Shown: in pieces, positions 22,121 to 34,974 of the stretch
Layout: every line of letters begins with the position of its first letter
How positions within the stretch are numbered: the stretch's first letter is position 1
Assembly (NCBI GenBank): GCA_030737835.1
Contig: JAUJYN010000015.1
Location: 62,001 to 126,000 of the forward strand
Reading direction: 5' to 3'
Source of the DNA: Acorus gramineus
Taxonomy: Eukaryota; Streptophyta; Magnoliopsida; Acorales; Acoraceae
DNA length: 64,000 bases
The notes under the pieces: model-generated
Told to the model about the DNA's origin: nothing
What the model saw: only the letters and a program-made list of their open reading frames with translations
Databases searched by the model: none
Position numbers and translations under genes: made by a program

Positions 22121-23460
22121 CTAATCAATGTGCTTCGTATGAGAATGGTAAATAGCATTTTTACTCAAATCCCAAGTGCTCTGGCTATCACAAAATAGTG
22201 CGTACTCGTCTTGCTTCAAACCTAGCTCTTGGAGAAAATGTTTCAACCATATCATTTCTTTACTTGCTTTGGTAGCTGCAATATATTCTACTCTGTCGTA
22301 GACAAAGCGACACACTTCTGCAGTTTTGATTGCCAAGACAACTCCCCCTGCGAAAGTAAATAAGTATCTCAATGTTGGTTTCTATGATCAAGATCACCTA
22401 CCATATCAGCATCTGTAAAGCCTTCCAACACTGGTTCTGAATTGCTGAAACTTAAGCACAACTTGGAACTGCCCTTTAAATACCTGAAGATCCACTTTAC
22501 AGCTTCCCAATGATCTTTTCCACGATTTGCAAGATATCTAGTCACGATATTAACTGCGTGTGATATATCTGGCTGAGTGCATTCCATGGCATACATAAAA
22601 CTTCCTATTGCAGAGGAGTATATAATTTTCTTCATCTCTTCCTTCTCTTCCTTGGTCGAGGGTCACAAACTTCTACTCAATTTTAAATTTTCTGTGATAG
22701 GTGTGATAACGGTGTTGGCACCTTTCATATTGAACCTTTCAAGAATTCATTCAATATATTTTTCTTATGACAATCACAATTTCTTCGCTTTCCTGTCATG
22801 AATAACCTGCATACCCAAATTTGTCATGCTGGTCCTAAGTCTTTCATTTCAAAAGACTTAAATAACTCCTATTTCAGTTTTCTGATCATCATAGCATCTA
22901 GTCCGATTATGAGCATATCATCAACATAGAGCAAAAGAATTATAAAATTACAATCAGTGGACCTTTTGAGATAAATACAAGGGTCTGCGGTTGTCTTTGG
23001 TATTCCTGACTCACCATGAAGGAGTCAAATTTTATATACCACTTCCTTAGTGCCTCCTTCAGACCGTAGAGACTTTTCTTCAATCTACAGACCATGTGTT
23101 CTTTTTCTTTGACTTCAAGTCCTTCTGGTTGCACCATATAGATCTCTTCCTCCAAATCGCCATGAAGAAATGCAGTCTTTACATCGAGATGTTTAACCTT
23201 AAGATCAAGGCTAGTTGCTAGACTGAGAATTGTTTTGATGGAAGTCATCTTCATCACTAGAGCGAATATCTCATCGAAGTCGATTCCATGCTTCTGCCCA
23301 AAGCCTTTGACCACTAGTCGAGCTTTGTACTTCACCAGATTCTTCTTTCCATTTCTCTTGAGCTTAAATGCCCATTTGTTTCACAGAGCTTTTCTATCCT
23401 TAGGAAGTTCAACCAACTCATAAGTATTATTTTCTGTAGAGAATTCATCTCATCTTGTAT
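22121..23460 (-). pseudogene. Reverse transcriptase and RNase H region of the Copia fossil
   Basis: On the minus strand the RT part reads KYKARLVVKGFGQKHGIDF, then LDVKTAFLHGDLEEEIYM, then a LKKSLYGLKEA stretch. Nearer 22950-22880 comes the YVDDMLI active-site word. The RNase H part carries SYRGKDHWEAVKWIFRYLKG-like text and, at the far end, ATKASKEMIWLKHFLQELGL. These are Tnt1/Tork-type blocks. The frame is broken several times. Confidence 0.9.
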
Positions 23461-23989
23461 GGCCCTAAGCCATATTTTTTTCTTTATGAGTTTGTTCCAC
23501 CTGAAAACTTTCTAGCTTCCCCTCATTAGTAAGTAAATATACTCAGAGGTGGGGTATCTCGATGATGGCCTATGCTCTCTAGATGTTTTTTTTTTCTGAT
23601 TTGATTATCTGTAGTCTCTGACTGACCATGTTGTTCTCCCTATTCAGGAACTGGCTCTATTGTTGTTAGGCATTTCTGGCACTGCATCAATGTCTTCACT
23701 TTTCGTCTCCTCCCCATCTGTAGCGAGCTGTGCTGGTGAAGGAATTGGTGTAAGGTTTACAACACCGTCATCTGGTTTTGTAGCTTTGTCGAAATCTTTA
23801 ATACTCTAATTCTTGTAGAAGACCACGTTTCTGTGTCAAACCATCATTTTCTTTGTTGAATCCCAAAACCTGTAGCCAAATTCTTCATCTTCATAGCCAA
23901 CAAAAATGCATGGAACCACTTTATCATCAAGCTTCTTTCTTTGCTCTTTGGGTACATGAATGAAAGTCTTACATCCAAAGACCTTCAAA

Positions 23990-24418
23990 TATGAATATGA
24001 AGCCTCCTTTCTGGATCAAACCTTCTCTGGAATACTAGAATCCGAAGACACCATGTGATCTGTTTATCAGGTAGCAGACGGTCGAAACAGCTTCACCCCA
24101 GAAGGTTCTAGGCAAATCGGCCATCTTTAGCATACACATGACTTTCTCAACAATGGTGCAATTCTTCTGTTCTGCGACACCATTATGTTGTAGAGTGCCA
24201 GGTTCTATTCTTTTGTGTCGAATACCATGACGCAATCAATAATCTCTAAACTCTCTCGAAGTGTACTCTCCTCCGTTATCAATCCACAACAACTTTAACC
24301 GTCTCTCTGTCTCCCTTTCCACCATGGCACGAAATTCTTGAAAGTGCTCAAAGATCTAATCCTTTGTTCTCAACAAATAGACCCACACTTTTCTGGATGC
24401 ATCATCAATCAATGTAAC
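23990..24418 (-). pseudogene. Integrase region of the Copia fossil, distal part
   Basis: GIRHKRIEPGTLQHNGVAEQ and LPRTFWGEAVSTVCYLINRS are the C-terminal part of the Copia integrase core. The proximal part resumes at 31063, on the other side of the inserted solo LTRs. It is a fossil with breaks. Confidence 0.88.
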
Positions 24419-24422
24419 ATAA

Positions 24423-27400
24423 TGTTATATATGTGTCACTTTTAACCTTCTGGTAACCGTTGAGACATTCTGGCAGTTTTTTGGGTTTTTTCATTTTTCG
24501 ATCGGAACCGCTAAAATTTTGAACTGTTAGCTATCGTCCTGAGTTTGAGGACTCCGATTGAGAATCTAACTGCATATTATGTATCCTGGTGACATTCCAA
24601 GCCACTCGCAAAAGTTTCATTGAATTCCCGTAACGTTTCAGAATTTCACAGTTCTAGGGCGTATTCGGGTTTTGACCGAGCGAGAAGTCATTGGGAGAGT
24701 TGACTTGGTCAAAGTGGGACCATGACTGTCACGCCCCAGGGCCGGCCGACCCCGGGACGCGGCAAGTGTATATATGATATCAGTAAAAACAGGAGTTCAA
24801 TAACATACTCACACAACAGCTAAAATGACAACACAGACTACAAAAGCAGGGCTGACATGATATATACACCAAAAGCGGAAGCTAAAAGACTGAAACTGTA
24901 ATTCAAGACATATTACAGACTCGATACATAATCAACTGTCCTGTGAGAGCCAATATATACAAAGACATCCAAATAGAATACAAACGCGTGCCCAAGCACG
25001 GAATATAACACATACAATCAAAAGGGATGCTGATAGCCTCTGATACTCGCGGAACGTGGCGCTACTCCGCTACTGATGAAGTCCCTCGGGGAGGTCCTCC
25101 TCTGGATCCGACTCAGATGACTCTGGAGAAAAATATTATGCGAGGGGTGAGCCACACGCTCAGTGAACAGCACAACCCATGCATCACAGCTTATATTAAC
25201 CACAACCAGACGTTATAATCCACAATCTCATTATTGAAAGCCACAAAATGGCAACAACTATACAATCCAGTGGGTCGCTATCGCCAACCCACTACACCCT
25301 CACCCTCACCCCTCAATAGGTGACAAAGGATATTGGGACTTACAATCCAGTAGGTCGCTACATCGCCGACCCACCACACCCTCACCCTCACCCCTCAATA
25401 TGGTGACATAGGATATTGGGACTGACTAGGCTGATGGTCGCCCTTGGTCCACCGATAGTCTCTCCCCACTCCGTAGGCTGTTTGGCCACCCCCACATTCA
25501 GCACAGTCCATCCCAAATCAGGAGGTGCCTACTGATGGGAGCCCCTGCACGGGACAGCCTTTCCAACGCCGGGGTAGTCTTTACACGGATCCAACGAAGG
25601 GAACAGAACAGCCTATCCATCGCATATGACCCACTCGGATCCGCAGACAACACCTCATAACAACTCTAATGCCATAAATTCTTAAGAATTCCCTCCAGGG
25701 CGCATAACCAAGATGCGGGGAACATATATAATAATAGTTATCAACAAGGGGTATAATAATAATTATTAACAAGAGGTATAATATTATTGGGACAAGAAAC
25801 CTTGGGAGGGCAGCATGAGGTCCCGATACAGGACATCCCGACAACCAAACAAGGAACACGGAGTACCCTAACCCGGGTCTCAATGTTGACCTCGCAAGGC
25901 CCCTCCCTATAATATTATACAAGGCATGCTAGCATTTAATTTAATAAATCAAACTAATAGGACGCATGCATAGGTCGAGGCTTCCTAGCATGATAACAGG
26001 GTGACAGGATGCATGGCTCTTACACATATCCTAAGGGTGCAAGTCCCTAACATACAAAGTCTAGGGTAGCATGCATACTACATTTTAATCATGCTTGCAT
26101 GGATTACACATTAGAACAAGTTAATATAAATCCATGGTGCCCCAGGGGAGGACGGTACACGCCCAAGTGCGTATAGCGCCTCCCTACTGGGTTGGATTGT
26201 CCCACTCACCGATAGTCGGGTCGTCGAGCGACCGTCCGTCAAGATCTGCAAAATAGGGTAATCAATTCGGTGAGTAAAATACCCAAATAAATCCAAAAAT
26301 ACATTAAAATACACAATACTCGGACAAGCGTACATACGGCCTGTACGCACGCGAGCCCGAGCACACCGACTCACTCCCGAACCCCCCGGGCAGCCGTACG
26401 CGTGGCCACCCGACCCAGGCGCACAGCCGCGCCTCAGCCCGCGAGCCCAGTCGCACGGCCGAGCCCAGCCCGCACGCCCGGACACCCCGCCGAGCCTCCC
26501 GGGTGCACCGCGCGCCCACCGCGCCCCTGCGCAGCAACCCGCGCGCACACCCGCACACCCTGCGCCCCATCGCCTCGCCCCGCGCGCACCACCCGCTCGC
26601 ATCACCCGCTCGCACCACCCGCTCGACCAACCCCGGGTGCACCCGTGCGCACTACGCCCCAGCGCAGCGCCCCGCACGTGCACCCGCCCGCACTGCGCCC
26701 CAGCGCAGCGCCCGCACACCTGCCCACTCACACTCCCCGCTCGCACCGACTGCTCGCCCTGCGCCCACTACGCCTCCTGCGCAGCACCCGAACACCACCC
26801 GCTCGTCCACGCGCCCTTGCGCAGCGCTCCGCGCGCACGCCGCGCACTGCGCCCAGCGCGCCCGACCGCACGCGCCCAGCGAGCCCGTCAGCACGCGCCC
26901 AGCGCGCCTGCCTGCAGTTCGCCCGCCTTCACCTGCCTGCCTGCTCCTGACCGCCTACGCCTGCGCCGGCCTGCCTGCGCGCGCCGCTGCCCGCATGCGC
27001 CCGAACCGAGCTCCACCCGTGCGCATGCCCGCGCGCACGCCCTCGCGCACGCCCGCGCGCACGCCCACGCTGCCCTGCCTGCGCTGCCCTGCCTGCCTAC
27101 CAACCTACCCGGGACAGACTGCCATCCTGCCCGAGCCACCTTACCACCACTCACCGGCCACCAGTGGCCTCCGATCGCCCCCAACCACCACCCACAGCCA
27201 CCAACAGCCACCACACACCCAAAAACACCCCCTAACATGCATCTAAACATGGAAAAGAAGGAAAGAAACCTTACCCAAGGAAGGAAGGGAAGGAAGGGAA
27301 GACCGGGAGCTCTTCGTGCACCGAAACGCCTCCCCAAAGCCCTCCACCACCAAGGTCTCTTTCCACCCTCAAAGGGGCTGAAATCAGGGGAGAAAAGAGG

Positions 27401-30400
27401 GGGGGTAAGAGGGGGTCGAACTCGTCGGAACTCGAATCCGAAATCACCGGTAGATAGATCGGGATGGGATCTAACCTTTCTCTTCTTTGGGTTTTTGATT
27501 TTAACCCCTCTAGCTAGGTCAAAACCAAGAAAAAGAGAGAGGGGGAGAGAGAAAATCCATTGGAGAAGAAGATGAATATTGGAGGGCAACTTTTCCTACT
27601 CACTTAAATAAGTCAACACCACTTTAATTAGGGTTAACTAGGGTTAAGGCTTGATTAATTAGGTTTAAGTGAGTTTTGATTTAGGTCAACTCAACCACAC
27701 AAAAAAACAAAAAGGGTTGACCAAGTCATGGGCCCACTTTGACCGAGTCAACTCTCCCAATGACTTCTCGCTCGGTCAAAACCTGGATACGCCCCGGAAC
27801 TGCGAAATTCTGAAACGTACCGGAATTCGATGAAATTTTCGTGAGCAGCTTGGAATGGCACCAAGACACATAATATGCAGTTGGATTCTCGATCGGAGTC
27901 CTCAAACTCAGGACGATAGCTAACAGTCTGAGATTTTAGCGGTTCCGATCGAAAAATGAAAAAAACTGGAAAACTGCCAGAATGTCCCAACGGTGACCAG
28001 AAGGTTAAAAGTGACACATATATAACAATGACTTGGTCAACCCCTTTTGTTTTTTTGTGTGGTTGGGTTGACCCAAGTCAAATCTCACTTAATCCCCTCT
28101 AATGCTAGCTTAAACCCTAATTAACCTAGCTTAACCTAATCTAAGTGGGGATTAACCTATAAGTGAGCTAAATATCTTCTCTCCCCCACTATTCATCATC
28201 TTCCCCAATTAGATTTCTCTCTCCCCCTCTCTCTTTTTCTTGGTTTTGATCTAGCTAGAGGGGTTAAAATAAAAAACACAAAGAAGAGAAAGGTTAGATC
28301 TCATCCCGATCTATCCATCGGTGGTCTCGGATTCGAGTTCCGACGAGTTTGACCCCCTCTAACGCCCTCTTTTCTCCCCTGTTTTCAGCTGGTTTGAGGG
28401 CTGGGAGAAGTCGGGGTGGTGGTGGTCCTTGAAGAAGTGTTTCGGTGTGCGCAGCCGAACTCCCCTTCCCTTCCTTTCCTTTCTTGGGTAAGGCTTTCTT
28501 TCCTTCATTTCTTGTTTAGATGCTTGTTAGGATGATGTTTTTGAGTTGGGGTGGCTATGGGTGGCGGAGGGTGGCCGTTGGTGGCGGTCAAAGGCAGTTA
28601 GTGGCCATTGGTGGCCGGTGAGAGGTGGTAGGGTGGCTCGGGCAGGGTGGTGGGCTGTCCCGGGTAGGCTGGCAGGCAGGCAGGGCAGCGCAGGCAGGCG
28701 CAGGGCTGGGCGCTGTCGGGCGCAGGCAGGGCAGCGTGGGCGTGCGCGAGGGCGTGCGCGCGGGTGGAGCTCGGTTCGGGCGCATGCGGGCAGCGGCGCG
28801 CGCAGGCAGTCAGGCGCAGGCGGTCAGGCGCAGGCAGGTAGGCGCAGGTGGGTGAGCTGCGGGCAGGCGCGCTGGGTGCGTTCTGACGGGCTCGCTGGGC
28901 GCGTGCGGTCGGGCGCACTGGGCGCAGTGCGCGGCGTGCCCGCGGAGCGTTGCGCAGGGGCGCGTGGACGAGCGGGTGGTGTGTGGGTGCTGTGTAGGGG
29001 GCGTAGTGCGCGCAGGGCGAGCAATCGGTGCGAGCGGGGAGTGTGAGCGGGCAGGTGTGCGGGTGCTGCGCTGGGGCGCAGTGCTGGCGGGTGCGCGTGC
29101 GGGGCGCTGCGCTGGGGCGCAGTGCGCGCGGGTGCACCCGGGGTTGGTCGAGCGAGTGGTGCGAGCGGGTGAGGCGAGCCGGTGGTGCGCGCGGGGTGCG
29201 CGCGGGGCGAGGCGATGGGGCGCAGGGCGTGTGGGTGTGCGCGCGGGTTGCTGCGCTGGGGCGCAGTGGGCGCGCGGTGCACTCGGGAGGCTCGGCGGGG
29301 TGTCCGGGCGTGCGGGCTGGGCTCAGGAGGGCGTCTGGGGGCGGGGGCCAGGGCTCGGCTGTGCGCCCGGGGCGGGTGGCCGTGCGTACGGCTGCCCGGG
29401 GGTTCGGGAGTGAGTCGGAGTGCTCGGGCTCGCGTGCGTACAGGGCGTATGTACGCTTGTCCGAGTATTGTGTATTTTAATGTATTTTTGGATTTATTTG
29501 GGTATTTTACTCACCGAATTGATTACCCTATTTTGCAGATCTTGACGGACAGTCGCGCGACGACCCGACTATCGGTGAGTGGGACAATCCAACCCAGTAG
29601 GGAGGCGCTATACGCACTTGGGCGTGTACCGTCCTCCCCTGGGGCACCATGGATTTATATTAACTTGTTCTAATGTGTAATCCATGCAAGCATGATAAAA
29701 ATGTAGTGTGCATGCTACCCTAGACTTTGTATGTTAGGGACTTGCACCCTTAGGATATGTGTAAGAGTCATGCATCCTGTCACCCTGTTCTCATGCTAGG
29801 AAGCATCGGCCTATGCATGCATCATATTAGTTTAATTTATATAATTGATTGCTAGCATGTCTTAGATAATATTATAGGGAGGGGCCTTGCGAGGTCAACA
29901 TTGAGACCCGGGCTAGGGTACTCCGTGTTCCTTGTTTGGTTGTCGGGATGTCCTGTATCGGGACCTCATGCTGCCCTCCCAAGGTTTCTTGTCCCAATAA
30001 TATTATAACTCTTGTTAATAATTATTATTATAACTCTTGTTGATAATTATTATTATATATGTTCCCCGCATCTTGGTTATGCGCCCTGGGGGAATTCTGA
30101 AGAATTCATGACATTAGAGTTGTTGAGATGTGTTGTCTGCGGATCCGAGTGGATCATATGCGATGGATAGGCTGTTCTGTTCCCTTCGTTGGATCCATGT
30201 AGAGACTACCCCGGCGTTGGAAAGGCTGTCCCGTGCAGGGGTTCCCATCAGTAGGCACCTCCTGATTTGGGACGGACTGTGCTGAATGTGGGGGTGGCCA
30301 AACGGCCTACGGAGTGGGGAGAGACTATCGGTGGACCAAGGGTGACCATCAGCCTAGTCAGTCCCAATATCCTATGTCACCATATTGAGGGGTGAGGGTG

Positions 30401-31057
30401 AGGGTGAGGGTGTGGTGGGCCGGCGATGTGGCGACCCACTGGCTTGTAAGTCCCAATATCCTATGTCACCTATTGAGGGGTGAGGGTGAGGATGTTGTGG
30501 GTTGGCGATAGCGACCCACTGGATTGGTATAGTTCCTGCCATTTTGTGGCTTGAATAATGAGATTGTGGTTAATAATATCTGGTGGTTAATATAGATTGT
30601 GATGCATGGGTTGTGCTGTTCACTGAGCGTGTGGCTCACCCCTCGCATAATATTTTTCTCCAGTGTCATCTGAGTCGGATCTGGAGGAGGAGCTCCCCGA
30701 GGGATTTCACCAGTAGCGGAGTAGCGCTACGTCCCGCGAGTATCAGAGGCTATCAGCATCCCTTTTGATTGTATGTGTTATATTCCGTGCTTGGGCACGT
30801 GTTTGTGTATTATTTGGATGTATTTGTATATATTGGCTCTCACATGACAGTTGATTATGTATCGAGTCTGTAATATGTTTTTGGATTACAGATTCAGTCT
30901 TTTAGCTTCCGCTATTTGTGTATATATCATGTCAGCCCTGCTTTTGCCTGTGATGTCATTTTAGCTATTGTGTGAGTATGTTATTGAACTCCTGTTTAGA
31001 CTGATATCATATATACACTTGCCGCGTCCCGGGGACGGCCGGCCCTGGGGCGTGACA
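24423..31057 (+). mobile_element. Family A solo LTR inserted in the Copia integrase, itself split by another solo LTR
   Basis: The outer copy starts TGTTATATATGTG at 24423, breaks off at 24726, resumes at 28033 and ends GGGGCGTGACA at 31057, about 3.33 kb net. The duplication CATAA flanks it at 24418-24422 and 31058-31062. There is no internal region, so it is a solo LTR, the usual product of recombination between two LTRs. The GC-rich core is at about 28560-29430, with donor GGTAAGG near 28489 and acceptor TTTTGCAG near 29539. Confidence 0.93.
24727..28027 (-). mobile_element. Family A solo LTR, reverse orientation, nested in the previous solo LTR
   Basis: This 3301-bp LTR reads TGTCACGCCCC at its left end and ACACATATATAACA at its right end, so it runs on the minus strand. 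ATGAC is duplicated at 24722-24726 and 28028-28032. Its GC-rich core is at about 26340-27130. It is close in sequence to its host LTR (same subfamily, with a GTTGACTTGGTCAA-type U3 region), and it is the youngest layer here. Confidence 0.94.
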
Positions 31058-31062
31058 CATAA

Positions 31063-31200
31063 TACCTATGGCCATTCAGAGATTCAACCTCAAACGGACC
31101 ACAAACATCAGAGTGAATCAAATCTAGAATATTTAATTTTCTTTCTAATGCTTTTCTGAATGAAACTCTATGATGCTTTCCAATCAACAATATTAGACAA
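31063..31200 (-). pseudogene. Integrase region of the Copia fossil, proximal part
   Basis: The minus strand reads LIGKHHRVSF, then ALERKLNILDLIHSDVCGPF, the pre-integrase to integrase transition of Copia pol. It is continuous in position with 24418 once the inserted LTRs are set aside. Confidence 0.85.
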
Positions 31201-31789
31201 GAGCTAAGTGGTGTACCTTTGAGAAAAGAAATTAGAGACTAAACCCTTCTCGCTCATGTGACCGAGCCGCCTATAACATAAATTCAGAGACGAATCTTCT
31301 TCAGCTGCATTCATTCCATCATTACATACATTTAACTTATACAATGTACAACAGCCTTTTCCCCTTGCAACAATCAGCTAACCCTTAGTGAGCTTCCATT
31401 TTTAATTGCCGAAATAACTCTCAAACCCTTGTCGATTCAAAGCAATCCCCGAATGCAGATTAAGGCACAAATCATGAACATGACAAATATCTTTCAAAAT
31501 TAATGTGTGCCCTACATCAATTTTTACACACACATCACCAATTCTTGCAATCATTGAGTGACTAATGTTACCCATTTTCACGGTGCCAAAGTCTACCGCT
31601 CTATACAAAGTGAAAGACCAACCCCATATTAGGAGTTGCATGAAATGATGCTTCTGTATCTACCACCCACTCAGTATTTTGATCTGAAACATACAGACAT
31701 TCATCATCTCTAGATGAGAACACTACCAAATCATCTACAAATGTAATAGCCGTAGTGTTCTTGTCGTCATTCTTTTTTTTTCTTGATCT

Positions 31790-32560
31790 TGTCCCTCTTT
31801 GTGTTCTCTTTTAAAAATCCGGCATTACTTTTTTAATGTGAGCTGCTTTACCACAGTGATAACATGCAAAATCTCTAGACATTGATTTGCTTTTAAATCT
31901 GCCTTAATTCTTTAGTCCTTGACTCTTGCTCCTCCCCCTATCTATAACAAGTGCATGTGGACTGGTTGAAGCCATTGGTTTTCTTCTTGTTTCTTCATTG
32001 AGCAAGGAGCTCGTAACTGTATTTATAGACAATAATCATCTGGAGCATAATTACTCAGCGTGACAACTAATGTCTCTCAATTTTCGAGCAAAGATCCCAA
32101 AAGCAGCAAAGCCTGTAACTCATCATCTACAGTCATCTTCATCGTGGTCAGCTGGTTCACTAAGCTTTGAAACTCATTCAGGTGCTCTATAACACTGCCA
32201 CCTTTGAACTTTAAGTTCACGAGTTTCCTGATTAAAAATTCCTTGTTACTCGCAGTCTTTTTCTCATACAAAGACCCTAGCGTCTTCCATAGAGTGTGCG
32301 CATTGGTTTCATTAGCAACATGATGAAATATGTTGGCATCAATCCATTGTCGAATAGCGGCAACTCATTTTCTGTATAACTTCATCTAGTCTTCTTCTGT
32401 CATTTTTTTTTGTTTGCTTTTATCTCCTTCAATTGGTTCAAACAAATCCTTACAGTAAAGGATATCCTCCACCTTAGGCTTCTATATCAACCAATTGGAA
32501 CTATTCAACTCAATCATCTTTCCAATAGTATTCCCAACCATCCACACAAATAAATTTGAA
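31790..32560 (-). pseudogene. gag region of the Copia fossil
   Basis: The minus strand carries a UBN2/Copia gag block (KKTASNKEFLIRKLVNLKF, then VIEHLNEFQSLVNQL) at about 32080-32270 and a CYHCGK zinc-knuckle start near 31850. Protease-like text lies between this and the integrase. The frame is broken several times. Confidence 0.8.
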
Positions 32561-32561
32561 C

Positions 32562-32578
32562 CTTGCTCTGATACCACT
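32562..32578 (-). other. Primer binding site of the Copia fossil
   Basis: On the minus strand TGGTATCAGAGCAAG directly follows the LTR at 32579-33459, matching the initiator-Met tRNA and fixing the element's direction. Confidence 0.85.
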
Positions 32579-33459
32579 TGTTGGGATTTTTAACAATTTT
32601 ATTTGAGTGAAATAAATAATACTAATTGCGGAAAAATATTTATGAAGCCTGAAATAATCACCAAAGCAATCAGAAAAATATAAAAAAAGTAAACCACCAA
32701 ACAACACCAAAGTTAACATGGCTCGCCCTAAGCCTACATCCATGGAGCACTCCAGCAACAATCCACTATATAAAAAACATAATAAAAATAATATCTTCTC
32801 ATATTTTTTCCAAAAACTTGAGGAACACAAATATGAAAGAGGGATATAGGGTTACCGCAAAGAGAACCCTAAATTTGACCTTCTAAATAATATGAAGAAG
32901 AAGACCACGTTGAACAACGTCAAAATCCATGAAGAAGTACTGAAAAGAACTACTCCTCTCTCTCCCTCTCTCTCTCTCTCTGCCGCCGAACAGAACACAC
33001 GAGCGCCATTGTTTCTTGAGTGCTGCTACACTCAGTTTTATTCTCAGTTCAAAACACAGACCTTATATACCTCGTTACAAATTTAATTAAGCATATACCT
33101 CGTTTGATGATGTATATACCTAATTGAATTTTTTCTTACACTTGCTAAAAATGGGTTCATTCAATTTGAAATGGAGCGATATGCACTTTTTATCAAAGCA
33201 TATACCTCATTAGATGATGTTTACTATTTAAAAATAAATAAAAACATGTGAGGTCTGAGTTTTTATTGGTAAATGTGACTCAGTGTATCTTTTTCCTTGT
33301 TTCTTTTATGTCCATCTAATAAAGAGAGAAAGCCTTTATAAAACAATATATGCACTGTTCACGTGCATATCTTTTACTCCATGCATGTGCACCCTCTTGT
33401 GCACTCAAATGAAGAAAGGCCCATCATGGGCAGGGCCTAAATAAGGCTCACACCCAACA
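32579..33459 (-). repeat. 5' LTR of the Copia fossil (right end)
   Basis: This 881-bp repeat pairs with 21050-21923. It has its own CT-rich microsatellite (about 32955-32981) and an inserted MITE at 33018-33296. Confidence 0.9.
33018..33296 (-). mobile_element. 279-bp MITE, second intact copy, opposite orientation, in the right Copia LTR
   Basis: It begins GAGTGCTGCTACACTCAG and ends CAGTGTATCTTTTTCC, flanked by TTGTTTCTT at 33009-33017 and 33297-33305. It is the same length as the copy at 21593 but reversed, and lies at a different place in the LTR, so the two insertions are independent. Confidence 0.88.
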
Positions 33460-34974
33460 TATTGAAATTTGGATAATTAGAAATGCTTAAGTTATGGTTT
33501 TTGATCTAATTGTATGGAAAATTGAGAATCAAGAGTACTAAATAAGCAGGCTCATCCTGTTGGCCTGACCTGGCCCTTTTCCTCTCAACTTTGAAGCACA
33601 AACCCATAAATTGTAGAGAAAGATGTGCAACGAAGAAGAGCATGGGAACACAAAATATAATGGAGGAAACCATTTCAAAATGAAAGGATAAAAACCACAG
33701 GTCAAACTTTGAAAACTTCCACCATAGAAAATGATATTACAAAATTACAATCTCTCTAGAACACATTACAGAAAACACTCTTAAAAGAGTTGAGTGACAC
33801 TCTTGGATGAACTTCTCACTTACAACTCTTTTGTGTAGTGGAATTACATGTAGGAATACTCTCTATCAGATCATAATTCTCACTCCTATCTCACTATTTT
33901 ATATAGAGATGATGTCACTTATAACTCCCCACATCTCAATGGGAACATCTCTTCCTATGCATGGAGAAGCACAAGCGACAACACTTTCCATCTTTCAAGA
34001 ATAACAGAAAACACCAAGTCCATGCATGGTTCAAGATGAATAGGCCATACGTTTCCAAGGCATTGAATTTTAGCACATGTTTCAAGTAATTACATGGACA
34101 ATGCCACCTTATCATGGGGATGAACCTCATTCTCATCATAAACATGATATCTAGGGCCTTCCCTGACCTCGTCGTCTAGGAGCCCCCTTATTTGGAGGAC
34201 CTCTAAATTTTCCAAGAAAAAAAACCCCCATATTTATTGTGTTTTTTTATTTTTTTTTAAATGGGAAAATTAATTAGAGGTCCTTGGGGATACCACTGTA
34301 ATAACAATAGGTCCCTTGACTTTTTATACTTTTCTTTAAATCCCTCCATCCATTGTGTTTAGGTCCTTCCATCCATCTACAATTAACCCTACCATTTTTA
34401 TTTCCCTTTTTAACCCCAGCACTCTCTTTTTATAACAGTATACTTCATCTTTTTATATGTGTGTATAACAGTGTACACACTATTTTAAATTGTAATCGCG
34501 AACAAACATTTCAAACATCATTTAAAATTGATATATGAAACATTTAAATCGATAACAGTGTACACATCTGCTGTTTAAATCACCGCCACTGAATTACAAA
34601 ATAACTACAAAGTAATATTTACATATGCTATTTATACATTTCACACTCTTCCTGGATTTCATTTATTTGAGTTTCAAATGATTTTGGCCACATATTCCCC
34701 TCGGAACTTTGAAATGTTATGTTATGTTGCCCAAATTCCATGCTGGTTCCTTTTATCTGGTGCTTACCGTATTTGATGACAAACATATCACAGTCAACCC
34801 TAAAAATATCATAAATGAATATTGTATCATGTACTTGGGGACATTGAGCCATCGCAATATAATAATAACTCTTACCTATTGGATTGTTGTGGGCATTGGT
34901 CATCCCTTGTGGTTGGCCAGTTAACAACATCGTGCATGAAATTGTACAAATTGAAATTCATTTTGAGCCACTAA
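33460..34974. other. Intergenic stretch right of the Copia fossil
   Basis: AT-rich DNA with no convincing host gene. 33590-34150 has the texture of a decayed LTR but no partner was found. A possible protease scrap is listed separately. Confidence 0.4.
34628..34930 (-). pseudogene. Possible Ulp1/C48 protease C-terminal fragment
   Basis: An open stretch of 100 codons contains VDCDMFVIKYGKHQIKG followed by MEFGQHNITF. This resembles the DCGxFVIKY cysteine-box end of Ulp1-like proteases, which are often carried by plant DNA transposons. The catalytic His region was not found and the first glycine of the box is Asp here, so any product would be inactive. No transposon ends were located around it. 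Confidence 0.35.

Larger units (their letters stand above)
21050..33459 (-). mobile_element. Ty1/Copia (Tork/Tnt1-like) retrotransposon fossil, split by nested solo LTRs
   Basis: LTRs lie at 21050-21923 and 32579-33459 in direct orientation, with TG...CA ends and flanks TATTC/TATTG that look like an aged 5-bp duplication. On the minus strand the order is LTR, initiator-Met primer site, gag, integrase, reverse transcriptase, RNase H, purine tract, LTR, which is the Copia order. Removing the inserted 24423-31057 block leaves about 5.8 kb, a normal Copia size. The LTRs differ by roughly a tenth by eye, so this is older than the family A elements. It is broken in many places across gag and pol. 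Confidence 0.93.
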
